Notes under the pieces: generated by a model | What the model was told of the DNA's origin: nothing | What the model saw: the letters and a program-made list of their open reading frames with translations, nothing else | Databases searched by the model: none | Origin: an uncultured Lachnospiraceae bacterium | GTDB lineage: Bacteria; Bacillota; Clostridia; Lachnospirales; Lachnospiraceae | DNA: 34,275 nucleotides | Assembly (NCBI GenBank): GCA_905235585.1 | Contig: CAJOME010000030.1 | Coordinates: 1 to 34,275, forward strand | Direction: 5' to 3' | In this document: piece by piece, positions 17,988 to 24,022 of the stretch | Layout of the letters: each line of letters begins with the position of its first letter | Position numbering within the stretch: the first letter of the stretch is position 1 | Program-made: the position numbers and the translations under genes

Positions 17988-18036
17988 TTCTTCCCTATCT
18001 TCTCACGGGCTTTCTCAACAAGCTCCCTGAAGCTGT

Positions 18037-18044
18037 AGTTAGTT
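18037..18044 (-). repeat. 4-bp tandem duplication at the fliO stop
   Basis: The plus strand reads AGTTAGTT (minus: AACTAACT) at the point where the fliO frame ends. One copy reads GTG-AAC-TAC-AGC in frame through to TGA at 17984. Two copies create AAC-TAA. The change is +4, that is +1 in frame, the same net shift as the flhF duplication. Confidence 0.85.
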
Positions 18045-18326
18045 CACGACTGTGCCGGTCTCTCTCACCTCAATGGCATCCTCGGGCAGCTCGCAGAGGA
18101 AATGTATCTCATTTTTTCCTATGCCCAGCGCCATATACTTAGAGGCTGTCCTGACAATGGCTATATATGCGGAAGGAGCTATCTTCATGGAGTCGATCAG
18201 CTCAATGTTGCCGGTCACGATCCTGTTTTTGGCGTATCCCCCTACAAATCTTGTAGTAAAATACGTCACCGCCAGTACTATCAGAAAGATAGCAATGACC
18301 GTGACAAGCTGTATAAAACTTTCCAA
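18039..18326 (-). CDS. fliO: FliO, export gate assembly protein, C-terminally truncated by a 4-bp duplication
   Basis: 95 aa as it stands: one N-terminal membrane segment (FIQLVTVIAIFLIVLAVTYFTT, about residues 4-25) followed by a FliO-type cytoplasmic beta domain (IELIDSMKIAPSAYIAIVRTASKYMALGIGKNEIHFLCEL). FliO helps assemble the FliP ring. The frame stops at a TAA created inside a tandem AACT duplication. Deleting one copy extends the protein by 17 residues (YSFRELVEKAREKIGKK) to 112 aa and brings its stop into an ATGA overlap with fliP. The tail is basic and helical, as in other FliO proteins. The truncated form may still work in part. It starts directly after the cheY stop. Confidence 0.88.
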   Translation of the reverse strand: MESFIQLVTVIAIFLIVLAVTYFTTRFVGGYAKNRIVTGNIELIDSMKIAPSAYIAIVRTASKYMALGIGKNEIHFLCELPEDAIEVRETGTVVN

Positions 18327-18689
18327 TCAGCCCACTACCTTCTTAACCGCTTCAAGGACTCTCTCGGCCTGGAAAGGCTTGACAATAAAGTCCTTGGCTC
18401 CGGCCTGTATAGCCTCTATGACCATCGCCTGCTGTCCCATTGCTGAGCACATGATAACAAGCGCTGCAGGATCTGAACCTTTGATAGCCTTCAGTGCTTC
18501 GATGCCGTCCATCTCAGGCATGGTAATGTCCATGAGAACCAGATCGGGCTTAAGCTCGGCATACTTCTCAACTGCCTTTGCCCCATTCTCTGCCTCTCCG
18601 GCGACATTGTAGCCGTTCTTTGAAAGGATGTCCTTGATCATCATCCTCATGAACGCTGCATCATCACAGATCAGAATGTTCTTTGCCAT
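18327..18689 (-). CDS. cheY: CheY, chemotaxis response regulator
   Basis: A 120-aa single receiver domain. Acidic pocket residues are in LICDDAAF (Asp9/Asp10), the phosphorylation site is Asp54 in VLMDITMPEMDG, the switch Ser is at 82 (CSAMGQ) and the Lys at 104 (FIVKPF). Phospho-CheY binds the EIDALL-type motifs at the N termini of FliM and FliY. The position between fliY and fliO matches the Bacillota operon. Confidence 0.97.
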   Translation of the reverse strand: MAKNILICDDAAFMRMMIKDILSKNGYNVAGEAENGAKAVEKYAELKPDLVLMDITMPEMDGIEALKAIKGSDPAALVIMCSAMGQQAMVIEAIQAGAKDFIVKPFQAERVLEAVKKVVG

Positions 18690-18704
18690 AACTTTGTAAA
18701 CTCC

Positions 18705-19952
18705 TTATTTAATAATTTCGGTTACTCTTACTCCAAAGCTCTCGTCGATCACGACGACCTCGCCCTTTGCGACGTTCTTACCGTTTACCAGAACATCTAT
18801 GGGCTCACCCGCTATCTTGTCCAATTCTATGATAGTACCGGGTGAAAAATCAAGTATATCATTTATTGACTTGTGTGTCCTGCCCAGCTCTACCGTGACT
18901 TCAAGCGGCACATCCTTTATCAGCTCTATGTTTTCCTGAGGCTGCATAGGATTTATATCGTTCGAGAATGTAGCAAACTGTGCCTGCTGTACATTCACCG
19001 GCTGAGCCATCTGCGGTGCCCCGTATCCCATCGGAGCTCCATATCCCATCTGAGGCGGTGCCCCGTATCCCATCTGAGGAGGCGGCGGGGGTGCCTGCTG
19101 CGGATAGCCCATCTGAGGAGGCGGCGCTGCTCCCATATCCGGTGGCGGCGGTGCTGCTGCCGCAGGTGTCGGTGCCGGTGCCGGCTCCGGTGCCGGTGCA
19201 GGCTCGGCTGCTGCCGGTGCTGAAGCCTCCTGACTCCCTATGAAGTGATCATATAGCTCTTTGGCAAAGTCTACAGGATACAGCTGCATTATCGCCGAAT
19301 CAACCAGATCGCCTATCTGCATCCTGAATGATATCTTAACGAACTTTCCATGCAGGAACTCCGGCAGATTGGAAGGATCCTCGGTGGCCATGTCTATAAG
19401 CGTTGCCTCCGGAGGAGATATGTCAATCATCCTTCCAAGCATTGACGAGAGTGACGTAGCAGACGATCCCATCATCTGATTCATCGCCTCGGAAATAGCT
19501 GATAAATGCAGCTCTCCAAGCTCTCCGTCCGTATTTGTACCGTCTCCGCCCATCATCAGGTCTGTAATGATCTTAACATCATTCTCCCGCAGGACGAGCA
19601 TATTGTATCCGTCAAGACCGGCTTTGTAATGTATCTGAATGAATACGCATGGCTTCTCGTATTCCCTCGTGATCTCTTCCCATGTGGCTATGGTGACGAC
19701 CGGTGTCGTGATATCGACCTTCATGTTTACAAGGGAATACAGCGTCGTCGCTGAAGTTCCCATGCTGATGTTCGCTACCTCACCAATAGCATCCTTTTCA
19801 AAATCAGTAAGGAGCTCATCCCCGCCATCGGCATCGGCTGCAGGTGCGGCATCAGCTGCAGGTGCGGCATCGGCGCCACCGGCGTCGTCTCCGTCTGCGG
19901 CCATCCCGGAAAGCAGGGCATTTATTTCATCCTGCGATAACATTCCGTCCAT
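18705..19952 (-). CDS. fliY: FliY, C-ring protein with CheC-like phosphatase and FliN domains
   Basis: A 415-aa protein. An N-terminal CheY-P-binding motif (LSQDEINALLSGM) is followed by an Ala/Asp-rich linker. The CheC-like domain (about 45-240) has two E..N sites (IGEVANISMGTSATTL and ISEAMNQMMGSSATSL). A Pro/Gly/Met/Tyr-rich low-complexity linker follows (about 245-320, repeated MGYGAP units). The C-terminal FliN domain ends it (VPLEVTVELGRTHKSINDIL... VLVNGKNVAKGEVVVID). It is both a switch-complex part and a CheY-P phosphatase. It shares its N-terminal motif with FliM just upstream (4-base spacer). Confidence 0.95.
   Translation of the reverse strand: MDGMLSQDEINALLSGMAADGDDAGGADAAPAADAAPAADADGGDELLTDFEKDAIGEVANISMGTSATTLYSLVNMKVDITTPVVTIATWEEITREYEKPCVFIQIHYKAGLDGYNMLVLRENDVKIITDLMMGGDGTNTDGELGELHLSAISEAMNQMMGSSATSLSSMLGRMIDISPPEATLIDMATEDPSNLPEFLHGKFVKISFRMQIGDLVDSAIMQLYPVDFAKELYDHFIGSQEASAPAAAEPAPAPEPAPAPTPAAAAPPPPDMGAAPPPQMGYPQQAPPPPPQMGYGAPPQMGYGAPMGYGAPQMAQPVNVQQAQFATFSNDINPMQPQENIELIKDVPLEVTVELGRTHKSINDILDFSPGTIIELDKIAGEPIDVLVNGKNVAKGEVVVIDESFGVRVTEIIK
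19010..19120 (-). repeat. Low-complexity repeat coding for MGY/Pro units in fliY
   Basis: Imperfect repeats of CCCATC with flanking Pro/Gly codons encode several copies of MGYGAP or QMGYP between the CheC-like and FliN domains. This is a flexible linker. Repeat-rich DNA here could vary in copy number between strains. Confidence 0.6.
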
Positions 19953-19956
19953 CCGC

Positions 19957-20940
19957 CTACTCTTCCTCCTCTCTGATTATGGATGTAACTCTGACAGCGT
20001 AAGTCTTCCTGGTAGCGCCCGGCAGAGCCTTAAATTTCTTGATGTTTCCCACGTATATATCCATTTCCTCGTCAACCTTTGATGAAAGCCTTATCACATC
20101 TCCGGGCTGAAGGTTGACAAAATCCGTCACTGTGATGGAGCTGTCCCCAAGCTTTGCTATGATCGGTATCTGCACATGCTGTATCATATCCTCCATATGC
20201 TCGGTATAATCATCATCCGATGACTCCTGCATCGTAGAATACCAGAACTTGGTGTTCAGCTTATCCATGACAGACTCCAATGTGAAATAAGGAAGACATA
20301 TATTCATCAGTCCCTCGACCTCGCCTATCCGGATATTCAGCGTGACAATGGCTATCATCTCGGTAGGTGATATGATCTGCGCAAACTGCGGGTTCGTCTC
20401 CACTCTCTCAAGCAAAGGATTAAGCTCTATAACGTTTTTCCACGGCTCCCTGAAAAGCGATATACATACAGCCATCATCTTTTCAACAAGCGACATCTCT
20501 ATCTCGGAGAACTCGCGGCTCTTATCCAGCGCATCGCCCTGACCTCCGAGCAGTCTGTCTATCATGGCAAAGCCGAGATTGGAGCCAAGCTCTACCATTA
20601 CATTGCCGTTAAGCGGCAGAAAATTAACAATTCCCAGAATGACAGGATTTGAAAGCGAGTTGGTAAACTCGGAGAAAGTAAGTGCCTCCGAATTGACCAC
20701 GCTGACCTGTACATTCTTTCTCAGATACACCGGCAGATTGGTGGATACCAGTCTGCCATAGTGCTCGAAAATAATCTCCAATGTACGCAGATGCTCCTTG
20801 GAGAACTTTGCGGGACGCTTGAAGTCATACTCCTTGACTGACTTACCGGCATCCTCCTTCATCTCCTCAGCATCTATCTCGCCGGTCGACAGGGCCTTTA
20901 AGAGATTATCTATTTCGTCCTGTGATAGGACATCTCCCAT
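19957..20940 (-). CDS. fliM: FliM, flagellar motor switch protein
   Basis: A 327-aa protein of usual length. The N-terminal CheY-P-binding motif is LSQDEIDNLLKAL. The CheC-like middle domain (about 45-230, YDFKRPAKFSKEHLRTLEIIFEHYGRLV onward) binds FliG, and a C-terminal FliN-like domain follows (about 250-327, GDSSITVTDFVNLQPGDVIRL). With FliG and FliY it forms the C ring that reverses rotation. The ribosome binding site (AAAGG well upstream, AAGGT next to the ATG) is weaker than its neighbours'. The gene is preceded by a 166-base spacer with three hairpins. Confidence 0.97.
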   Translation of the reverse strand: MGDVLSQDEIDNLLKALSTGEIDAEEMKEDAGKSVKEYDFKRPAKFSKEHLRTLEIIFEHYGRLVSTNLPVYLRKNVQVSVVNSEALTFSEFTNSLSNPVILGIVNFLPLNGNVMVELGSNLGFAMIDRLLGGQGDALDKSREFSEIEMSLVEKMMAVCISLFREPWKNVIELNPLLERVETNPQFAQIISPTEMIAIVTLNIRIGEVEGLMNICLPYFTLESVMDKLNTKFWYSTMQESSDDDYTEHMEDMIQHVQIPIIAKLGDSSITVTDFVNLQPGDVIRLSSKVDEEMDIYVGNIKKFKALPGATRKTYAVRVTSIIREEEE

Positions 20941-20962
20941 ACCTTGATCTGCCTTTCTACTG

Positions 20963-21003
20963 TACGTAACTGTTCAGAACCGCCGGGTTCTTCCAGTTAC
21001 GTA
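20963..21003 (-). repeat. Intergenic hairpin A, fliL-fliM
   Basis: A perfect 10-bp arm pair, TACGTAACTG and CAGTTACGTA, encloses a second perfect 6-bp stem AGAACC/GGTTCT with a 4-base loop; a 3/2-base internal loop separates the stems. The ACGTAA/TTACGT ends resemble those of the fliI-fliJ element. No U-run follows, so it is not a normal terminator. Confidence 0.8.
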
Positions 21004-21043
21004 GCTCGCCATTGGTATTTTGCTTCGCAAAAGGGCGAGCTAC
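21001..21043 (-). repeat. Intergenic hairpin B, fliL-fliM
   Basis: GTAGCTCGCC and GGCGAGCTAC form a perfect 10-bp stem; inside it TTTTGC and GCAAAA pair over a 3-base loop. It shares its three end bases with hairpin A, so at full length the two would compete there. Confidence 0.8.
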
Positions 21044-21084
21044 ATACTGATTTTAAGTTTCAGCACGCCCTCAGCAGCAAGTGC

Positions 21085-21100
21085 TTCGGGCTGACCCGAA
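21085..21100 (-). repeat. Short hairpin C after the fliL stop
   Basis: TTCGGG and CCCGAA form a perfect 6-bp stem around the tetraloop TCAG on the transcribed strand, a few bases after the fliL stop codon. It has no U-run. Confidence 0.65.
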
Positions 21101-21106
21101 TATTAT

Positions 21107-21634
21107 CTACTGTACTATGTATCCGCTCAGAGCCACCTGATAAATGAAAGCCGATCCGAATACCTCCTGCAGCTTTTCAAGGCAGGCGCCCTGTATCCCC
21201 GCCTGTCCGAGAGCCTGTACCTCCTCATATGTATACTGCCCTATCGTCTCCGAAAGAGCGTTCAGTATGAGCGACTGTCTGCTGTCTATATCACCACCGT
21301 ATGTCTCATAGTCTTCATGAGTCGTATCCATAAGGATAGCAACAGTACATACAAGATAATGATCCTTTGTATCCTCGCCCTTCTTGAGCTGGAAGGTCTG
21401 CTGATCTTCAATGGCATATGTGGCCGTATCCGCAAGCGATACATTCCTGCCGCTTCCGCCGTTCCCCTCGGGTGTCACCCCTGCCGTATCCAGCTTTATG
21501 GCAGAAGCCACCTGATCAACAAGAGCTATCGTCTTTCTGTTTGCAGGTATTATCGTAAACATCATAATGGCAGTCATGGCAACATTTACCACGACCAACG
21601 CCATAATTATAATGCTCATCATGTTTTTTTTCAC
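21107..21634 (-). CDS. fliL: FliL, stator-associated membrane protein
   Basis: A 175-aa protein with a single N-terminal membrane segment (MSIIIMALVVVNVAMTAIMMF, about 6-26) and an extracytoplasmic FliL domain (YAIEDQQTFQLKKGEDTKDHYLVCTVAILMD, then ALSETIGQYTYEEVQ). FliL surrounds and supports MotAB stators. The start is a GTG with GGGAG 8 bases upstream. It lies 22 bases after motB. Confidence 0.92.
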   Translation of the reverse strand: MKKNMMSIIIMALVVVNVAMTAIMMFTIIPANRKTIALVDQVASAIKLDTAGVTPEGNGGSGRNVSLADTATYAIEDQQTFQLKKGEDTKDHYLVCTVAILMDTTHEDYETYGGDIDSRQSLILNALSETIGQYTYEEVQALGQAGIQGACLEKLQEVFGSAFIYQVALSGYIVQ

Positions 21635-21656
21635 GACTTATCTCCCTTACTGTAGC

Positions 21657-22616
21657 TTAAGATACATCACTGAGCTGATTATATATCCTTATCTCGACTC
21701 TTCTGTTTAACTGTCTACCCTCCGGTGTGCCATTATCCGCTATGGGGACGTAGGAGCCTCTCCCCGTGTGCTTGATCATCGCCGGATCAAGATCCGAATT
21801 GTCTCTAAAATACGAGAACACACTCAATGCTCTCGCATCAGAAAGCTCATCATTATTATGAAACTGCGAATTACTGATAGGAACATTATCTGTATGTCCC
21901 TCGATCTCTATCGTACTACCCGCATATGTTTCAAGTATTTTCCCGACCTTATCCAGAGTAACGGTCGCGGTATCTTTTATTGTAGCACTTCCCGAGTCAA
22001 ATAACAATGAACCATTCATGGTAAGGCTCACATACTGACTCGTAAAATCAATATCTATCTGTTTCGAAAGATCTTCCTCGTTCACAGACTCTTCTATCCG
22101 TTCCGCCAGCTCCTCAGACTCCTTTATCCCGGACTCCTCCAGCTGCTCTCTGGCCTGCTCGTCAGTTATCTGTTCACGACCCTCGCTGTCACTGTCGCTC
22201 TCATGCTCATTTACATCAGGTGCCTGCTTCTCCTCCTCGCCGTTTGCAAGATCATCCTTTGAAAACGACTCCGATTCGAAAGTCTCCTCTCCCATACCCT
22301 CTTCGTTATAGTCCTTATTATCGGAGTTGCCGGTGGTGTTCTTGCCGAGAGATGTCACCATCTCCGATACATTCGACAGCTGCGAGACTCCGTTGCCCAC
22401 CGCATCTCCCTCGCCGACTGATTCTCCGCCGGGATCAAATATCGAAAAAGCCTTTGACATTGATGCCGCAATGGCTTCAAACTTGTCCACATCCGTACTC
22501 GAGAAAGCATAAAGGAGCACGAAAAAGCAGAGTAGCAGATTCATGAGATCTGCAAACGTAGACTGCCACGCCGGCGCGCCCTTCGGCGGATCTTCTGGTG
22601 GTGCCTGTCTTGCCAT
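21657..22616 (-). CDS. motB: MotB, stator protein with peptidoglycan-binding domain
   Basis: A 319-aa protein. The membrane helix with the proton/ion-carrying Asp23 is in STFADLMNLLLCFFVLLYAFSS. A long, strongly acidic region (about 60-170, rich in Glu, Asp and Ser) separates it from the C-terminal OmpA-type domain (FDSGSATIKDTATVTLDKVGKIL... IEIEGHTDNVPI), which anchors the stator to the wall. The acidic linker is longer than in B. subtilis MotB. The ATG overlaps the motA stop by one base (TGATG), fitting coupled synthesis of the MotA/MotB complex. Confidence 0.96.
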   Translation of the reverse strand: MARQAPPEDPPKGAPAWQSTFADLMNLLLCFFVLLYAFSSTDVDKFEAIAASMSKAFSIFDPGGESVGEGDAVGNGVSQLSNVSEMVTSLGKNTTGNSDNKDYNEEGMGEETFESESFSKDDLANGEEEKQAPDVNEHESDSDSEGREQITDEQAREQLEESGIKESEELAERIEESVNEEDLSKQIDIDFTSQYVSLTMNGSLLFDSGSATIKDTATVTLDKVGKILETYAGSTIEIEGHTDNVPISNSQFHNNDELSDARALSVFSYFRDNSDLDPAMIKHTGRGSYVPIADNGTPEGRQLNRRVEIRIYNQLSDVS

Positions 22617-23422
22617 CAGCCCTCTCCTCCGGCAGCAGCTCCCTCATCTCCTGATGCCATCGCTTTTCTTTCCGTAGGAGAAATGAATGACTTGAGCTTC
22701 TCCTCTATAACTCTCGGGTTCTCGCCTGCCTGGATCGACAGCAGTCCCTCTACCATGATACCCTTTACGGACATCTCCTGCGCGTTTTTCTTTTTCAGCT
22801 TATTTGCCACAGGTGCGCATATCCAGTTTGCTACCAGCGAACCATAGAAGGTCGTAACGAGAGCCACGGCCATAGCAGGTCCGAGTGCCGCCATATCAGA
22901 CAGATTCTTAAGCATGTTTATGAGTCCGATAAGAGTACCGATCATTCCCCAGGCAGGTCCCATAGAGCCCATATCTTCCCAGAAAGAAGCATTATCCTTG
23001 TGTCTGCTCTCTATACCTGTCATCTCGGTCTCCATTATCGCGCGTACCAGATCGGGATCGGTACCGTCGACTACAAGCATGATGCCTTTTTTAAGGAACT
23101 CGTCATCGATATTCGAAGCCGCCTCTTCAAGAGAAAGCAGACCCTCCTTCCTCGCCACATTTGAAAGGTCTATGATCTGCTTTATGACCCCTGCGGAATC
23201 CGACTTCTCAAGATTGAGCACCTGCTTGAAGGACTTCAGCCCGGTCAGGAATGTCGGGATGGTATTCATCGCGAAGATACACATCATGGTACCTCCGATG
23301 GTGATGATGATGGAGTCTCTGTCTATGAAGCTTTGAAGTGCCGACATACCGTTGGATCCTACGATACCGTAGAACACAAGCGCTATACAGCCGACCAGAC
23401 CTATTATCGAACCTAAATCCAA
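22616..23422 (-). CDS. motA: MotA, stator ion-channel protein
   Basis: A 268-aa protein with four membrane segments: two near the N terminus (IIGLVGCIALVFYGIV and IIITIGGTMMCIFAM) and two at about 155-215 (GPAWGMIGTLIGLINML and AVALVTTFYGSLVANWI). A charged cytoplasmic loop between them contacts FliG. The start codon is TTG, with AGAAGG 9 bases upstream, which would lower initiation compared with ATG. It follows flbD after a 93-base spacer occupied by a nested hairpin. Confidence 0.95.
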   Translation of the reverse strand: MDLGSIIGLVGCIALVFYGIVGSNGMSALQSFIDRDSIIITIGGTMMCIFAMNTIPTFLTGLKSFKQVLNLEKSDSAGVIKQIIDLSNVARKEGLLSLEEAASNIDDEFLKKGIMLVVDGTDPDLVRAIMETEMTGIESRHKDNASFWEDMGSMGPAWGMIGTLIGLINMLKNLSDMAALGPAMAVALVTTFYGSLVANWICAPVANKLKKKNAQEMSVKGIMVEGLLSIQAGENPRVIEEKLKSFISPTERKAMASGDEGAAAGGEG

Positions 23423-23457
23423 AACAATTTACCTTCTGATATTTTTCACGTTCTTAC

Positions 23458-23516
23458 GGGTCATATATTACAATGTCCGCTTGCTAATATGCAACCGGCT
23501 TTGTAACATCTGACCC
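23458..23516 (-). repeat. Nested intergenic hairpin flbD-motA
   Basis: Paired steps from outside in: GGGTCA/TGACCC (6 bp), TTACAA/TTGTAA (6), CCG/CGG (3) and TTGC/GCAA (4), with a 6-base loop and small internal loops, one of them a single symmetric mismatch. The outer arm starts at the last base of the flbD stop codon. It is not followed by a U-run. Placed between flbD and a TTG-started motA, it could modulate motA output (inference). Confidence 0.8.
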
Positions 23517-23686
23517 TAGCCTTTCAAGTTTACAAGATTTCTTATCTCTTGTCTACTTTCCTTTACGATTAATTTACGACCGGTATTTAATGTAATGACA
23601 GTATCGGGAGTAGTCTCTATGATCTCTATGAGCTCGGAGTTTATCACGACCTTGTCATCATTAAGCTTAGTCACCTCTATAAGCAT
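23516..23686 (-). CDS. flbD: FlbD/SwrD family protein
   Basis: A 56-aa protein (MLIEVTKLNDDKVVINSELI... IETTPDTVITLNTGRKLIV) matching the whole FlbD/SwrD family. The track's 87-aa ORF adds 31 N-terminal residues with no family match, so I start at MLIEV. In B. subtilis SwrD supports motor torque through the MotAB stators; here the gene lies directly upstream of motAB. No ribosome binding site precedes the ATG. Instead a promoter ends 6 bases upstream, suggesting leaderless translation. Confidence 0.9.
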   Translation of the reverse strand: MLIEVTKLNDDKVVINSELIEIIETTPDTVITLNTGRKLIVKESRQEIRNLVNLKG

Positions 23687-23692
23687 GGGTAT

Positions 23693-23721
23693 ACTATACC
23701 ACATTTCATTAAATATGAAAA
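23693..23721 (-). promoter_or_regulatory. Housekeeping-type promoter with extended -10 in front of flbD
   Basis: On the minus strand, TTTTCA (4 of 6 to TTGACA), then 17 bases, then TATAGT preceded by TGG, giving the extended -10 form TGnTATAnT. The expected transcript start is at or next to the A of the flbD ATG, 6 bases past the -10. The -10 lies within a palindrome GGTATA-G-TATACC at 23688..23700. All motifs are visible in the sequence; activity is inferred. Confidence 0.6.
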
Positions 23722-23912
23722 TTTGCATTTTTGTTATTTCAGATTTGCTGTGTGTTACTGTGCAGACAGCTCTGCGCACTTGTGAGAAAGATTACAGAAG
23801 CCAACACAAAGATTTGCCTCATTGACGAAGACAATTTTATTCCCGAAGAAGCAAAGTGAGGCTCGATCACATATATGCGTGAGAGACGGGCGAGCATATG
23901 GGGCAAATGCGA

Positions 23913-23938
23913 AAGCAGCCCGAAATCTCGGGCTGCTT
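23913..23938 (-). terminator. Strong hairpin, probable terminator/attenuator after flgE
   Basis: AAGCAGCCCGA and TCGGGCTGCTT form a perfect 11-bp GC-rich stem around a 4-base loop. On the minus strand only a weak pyrimidine tail follows (CTTTCGCATTTG), so termination may be partial. The separate promoter for flbD downstream fits a transcript boundary here. Confidence 0.55.
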
Positions 23939-24022
23939 CCACAGAAACGGATTTGTAATATATGGTGCCTGTATCATGTGGCACGAGGACGATTGTGCTT
24001 GCACATATCACCCCGTCAGAGC

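Larger units (their letters stand above)
23687..24022 (-). other. 336-bp spacer between flgE and flbD
   Basis: This is one of the two longest gene-free stretches in the operon. Near flgE there are short perfect inverted repeats (TGTGC/GCACA and GTGCC/GGCAC), then the strong hairpin at 23913..23938, a GCCTCA/TGAGGC pair further on, and the flbD promoter at the end. Short ORFs on both strands here (for example 23739..24011 and 23822..24064) have no ribosome site or family resemblance. I see no known riboswitch consensus. Confidence 0.6.

Noticed and set aside
23840-23935. c-di-GMP riboswitch (GEMM-like GCAAAG and GCGAAAG strings)
   Set aside because: The strings are in the wrong order and spacing and on the plus strand, and no plus-strand gene follows.
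23739-24011. 90-aa minus-strand ORF between flgE and flbD
   Set aside because: GTG start without a ribosome site, no family resemblance, contains a strong 11-bp hairpin and overlaps the flbD promoter.
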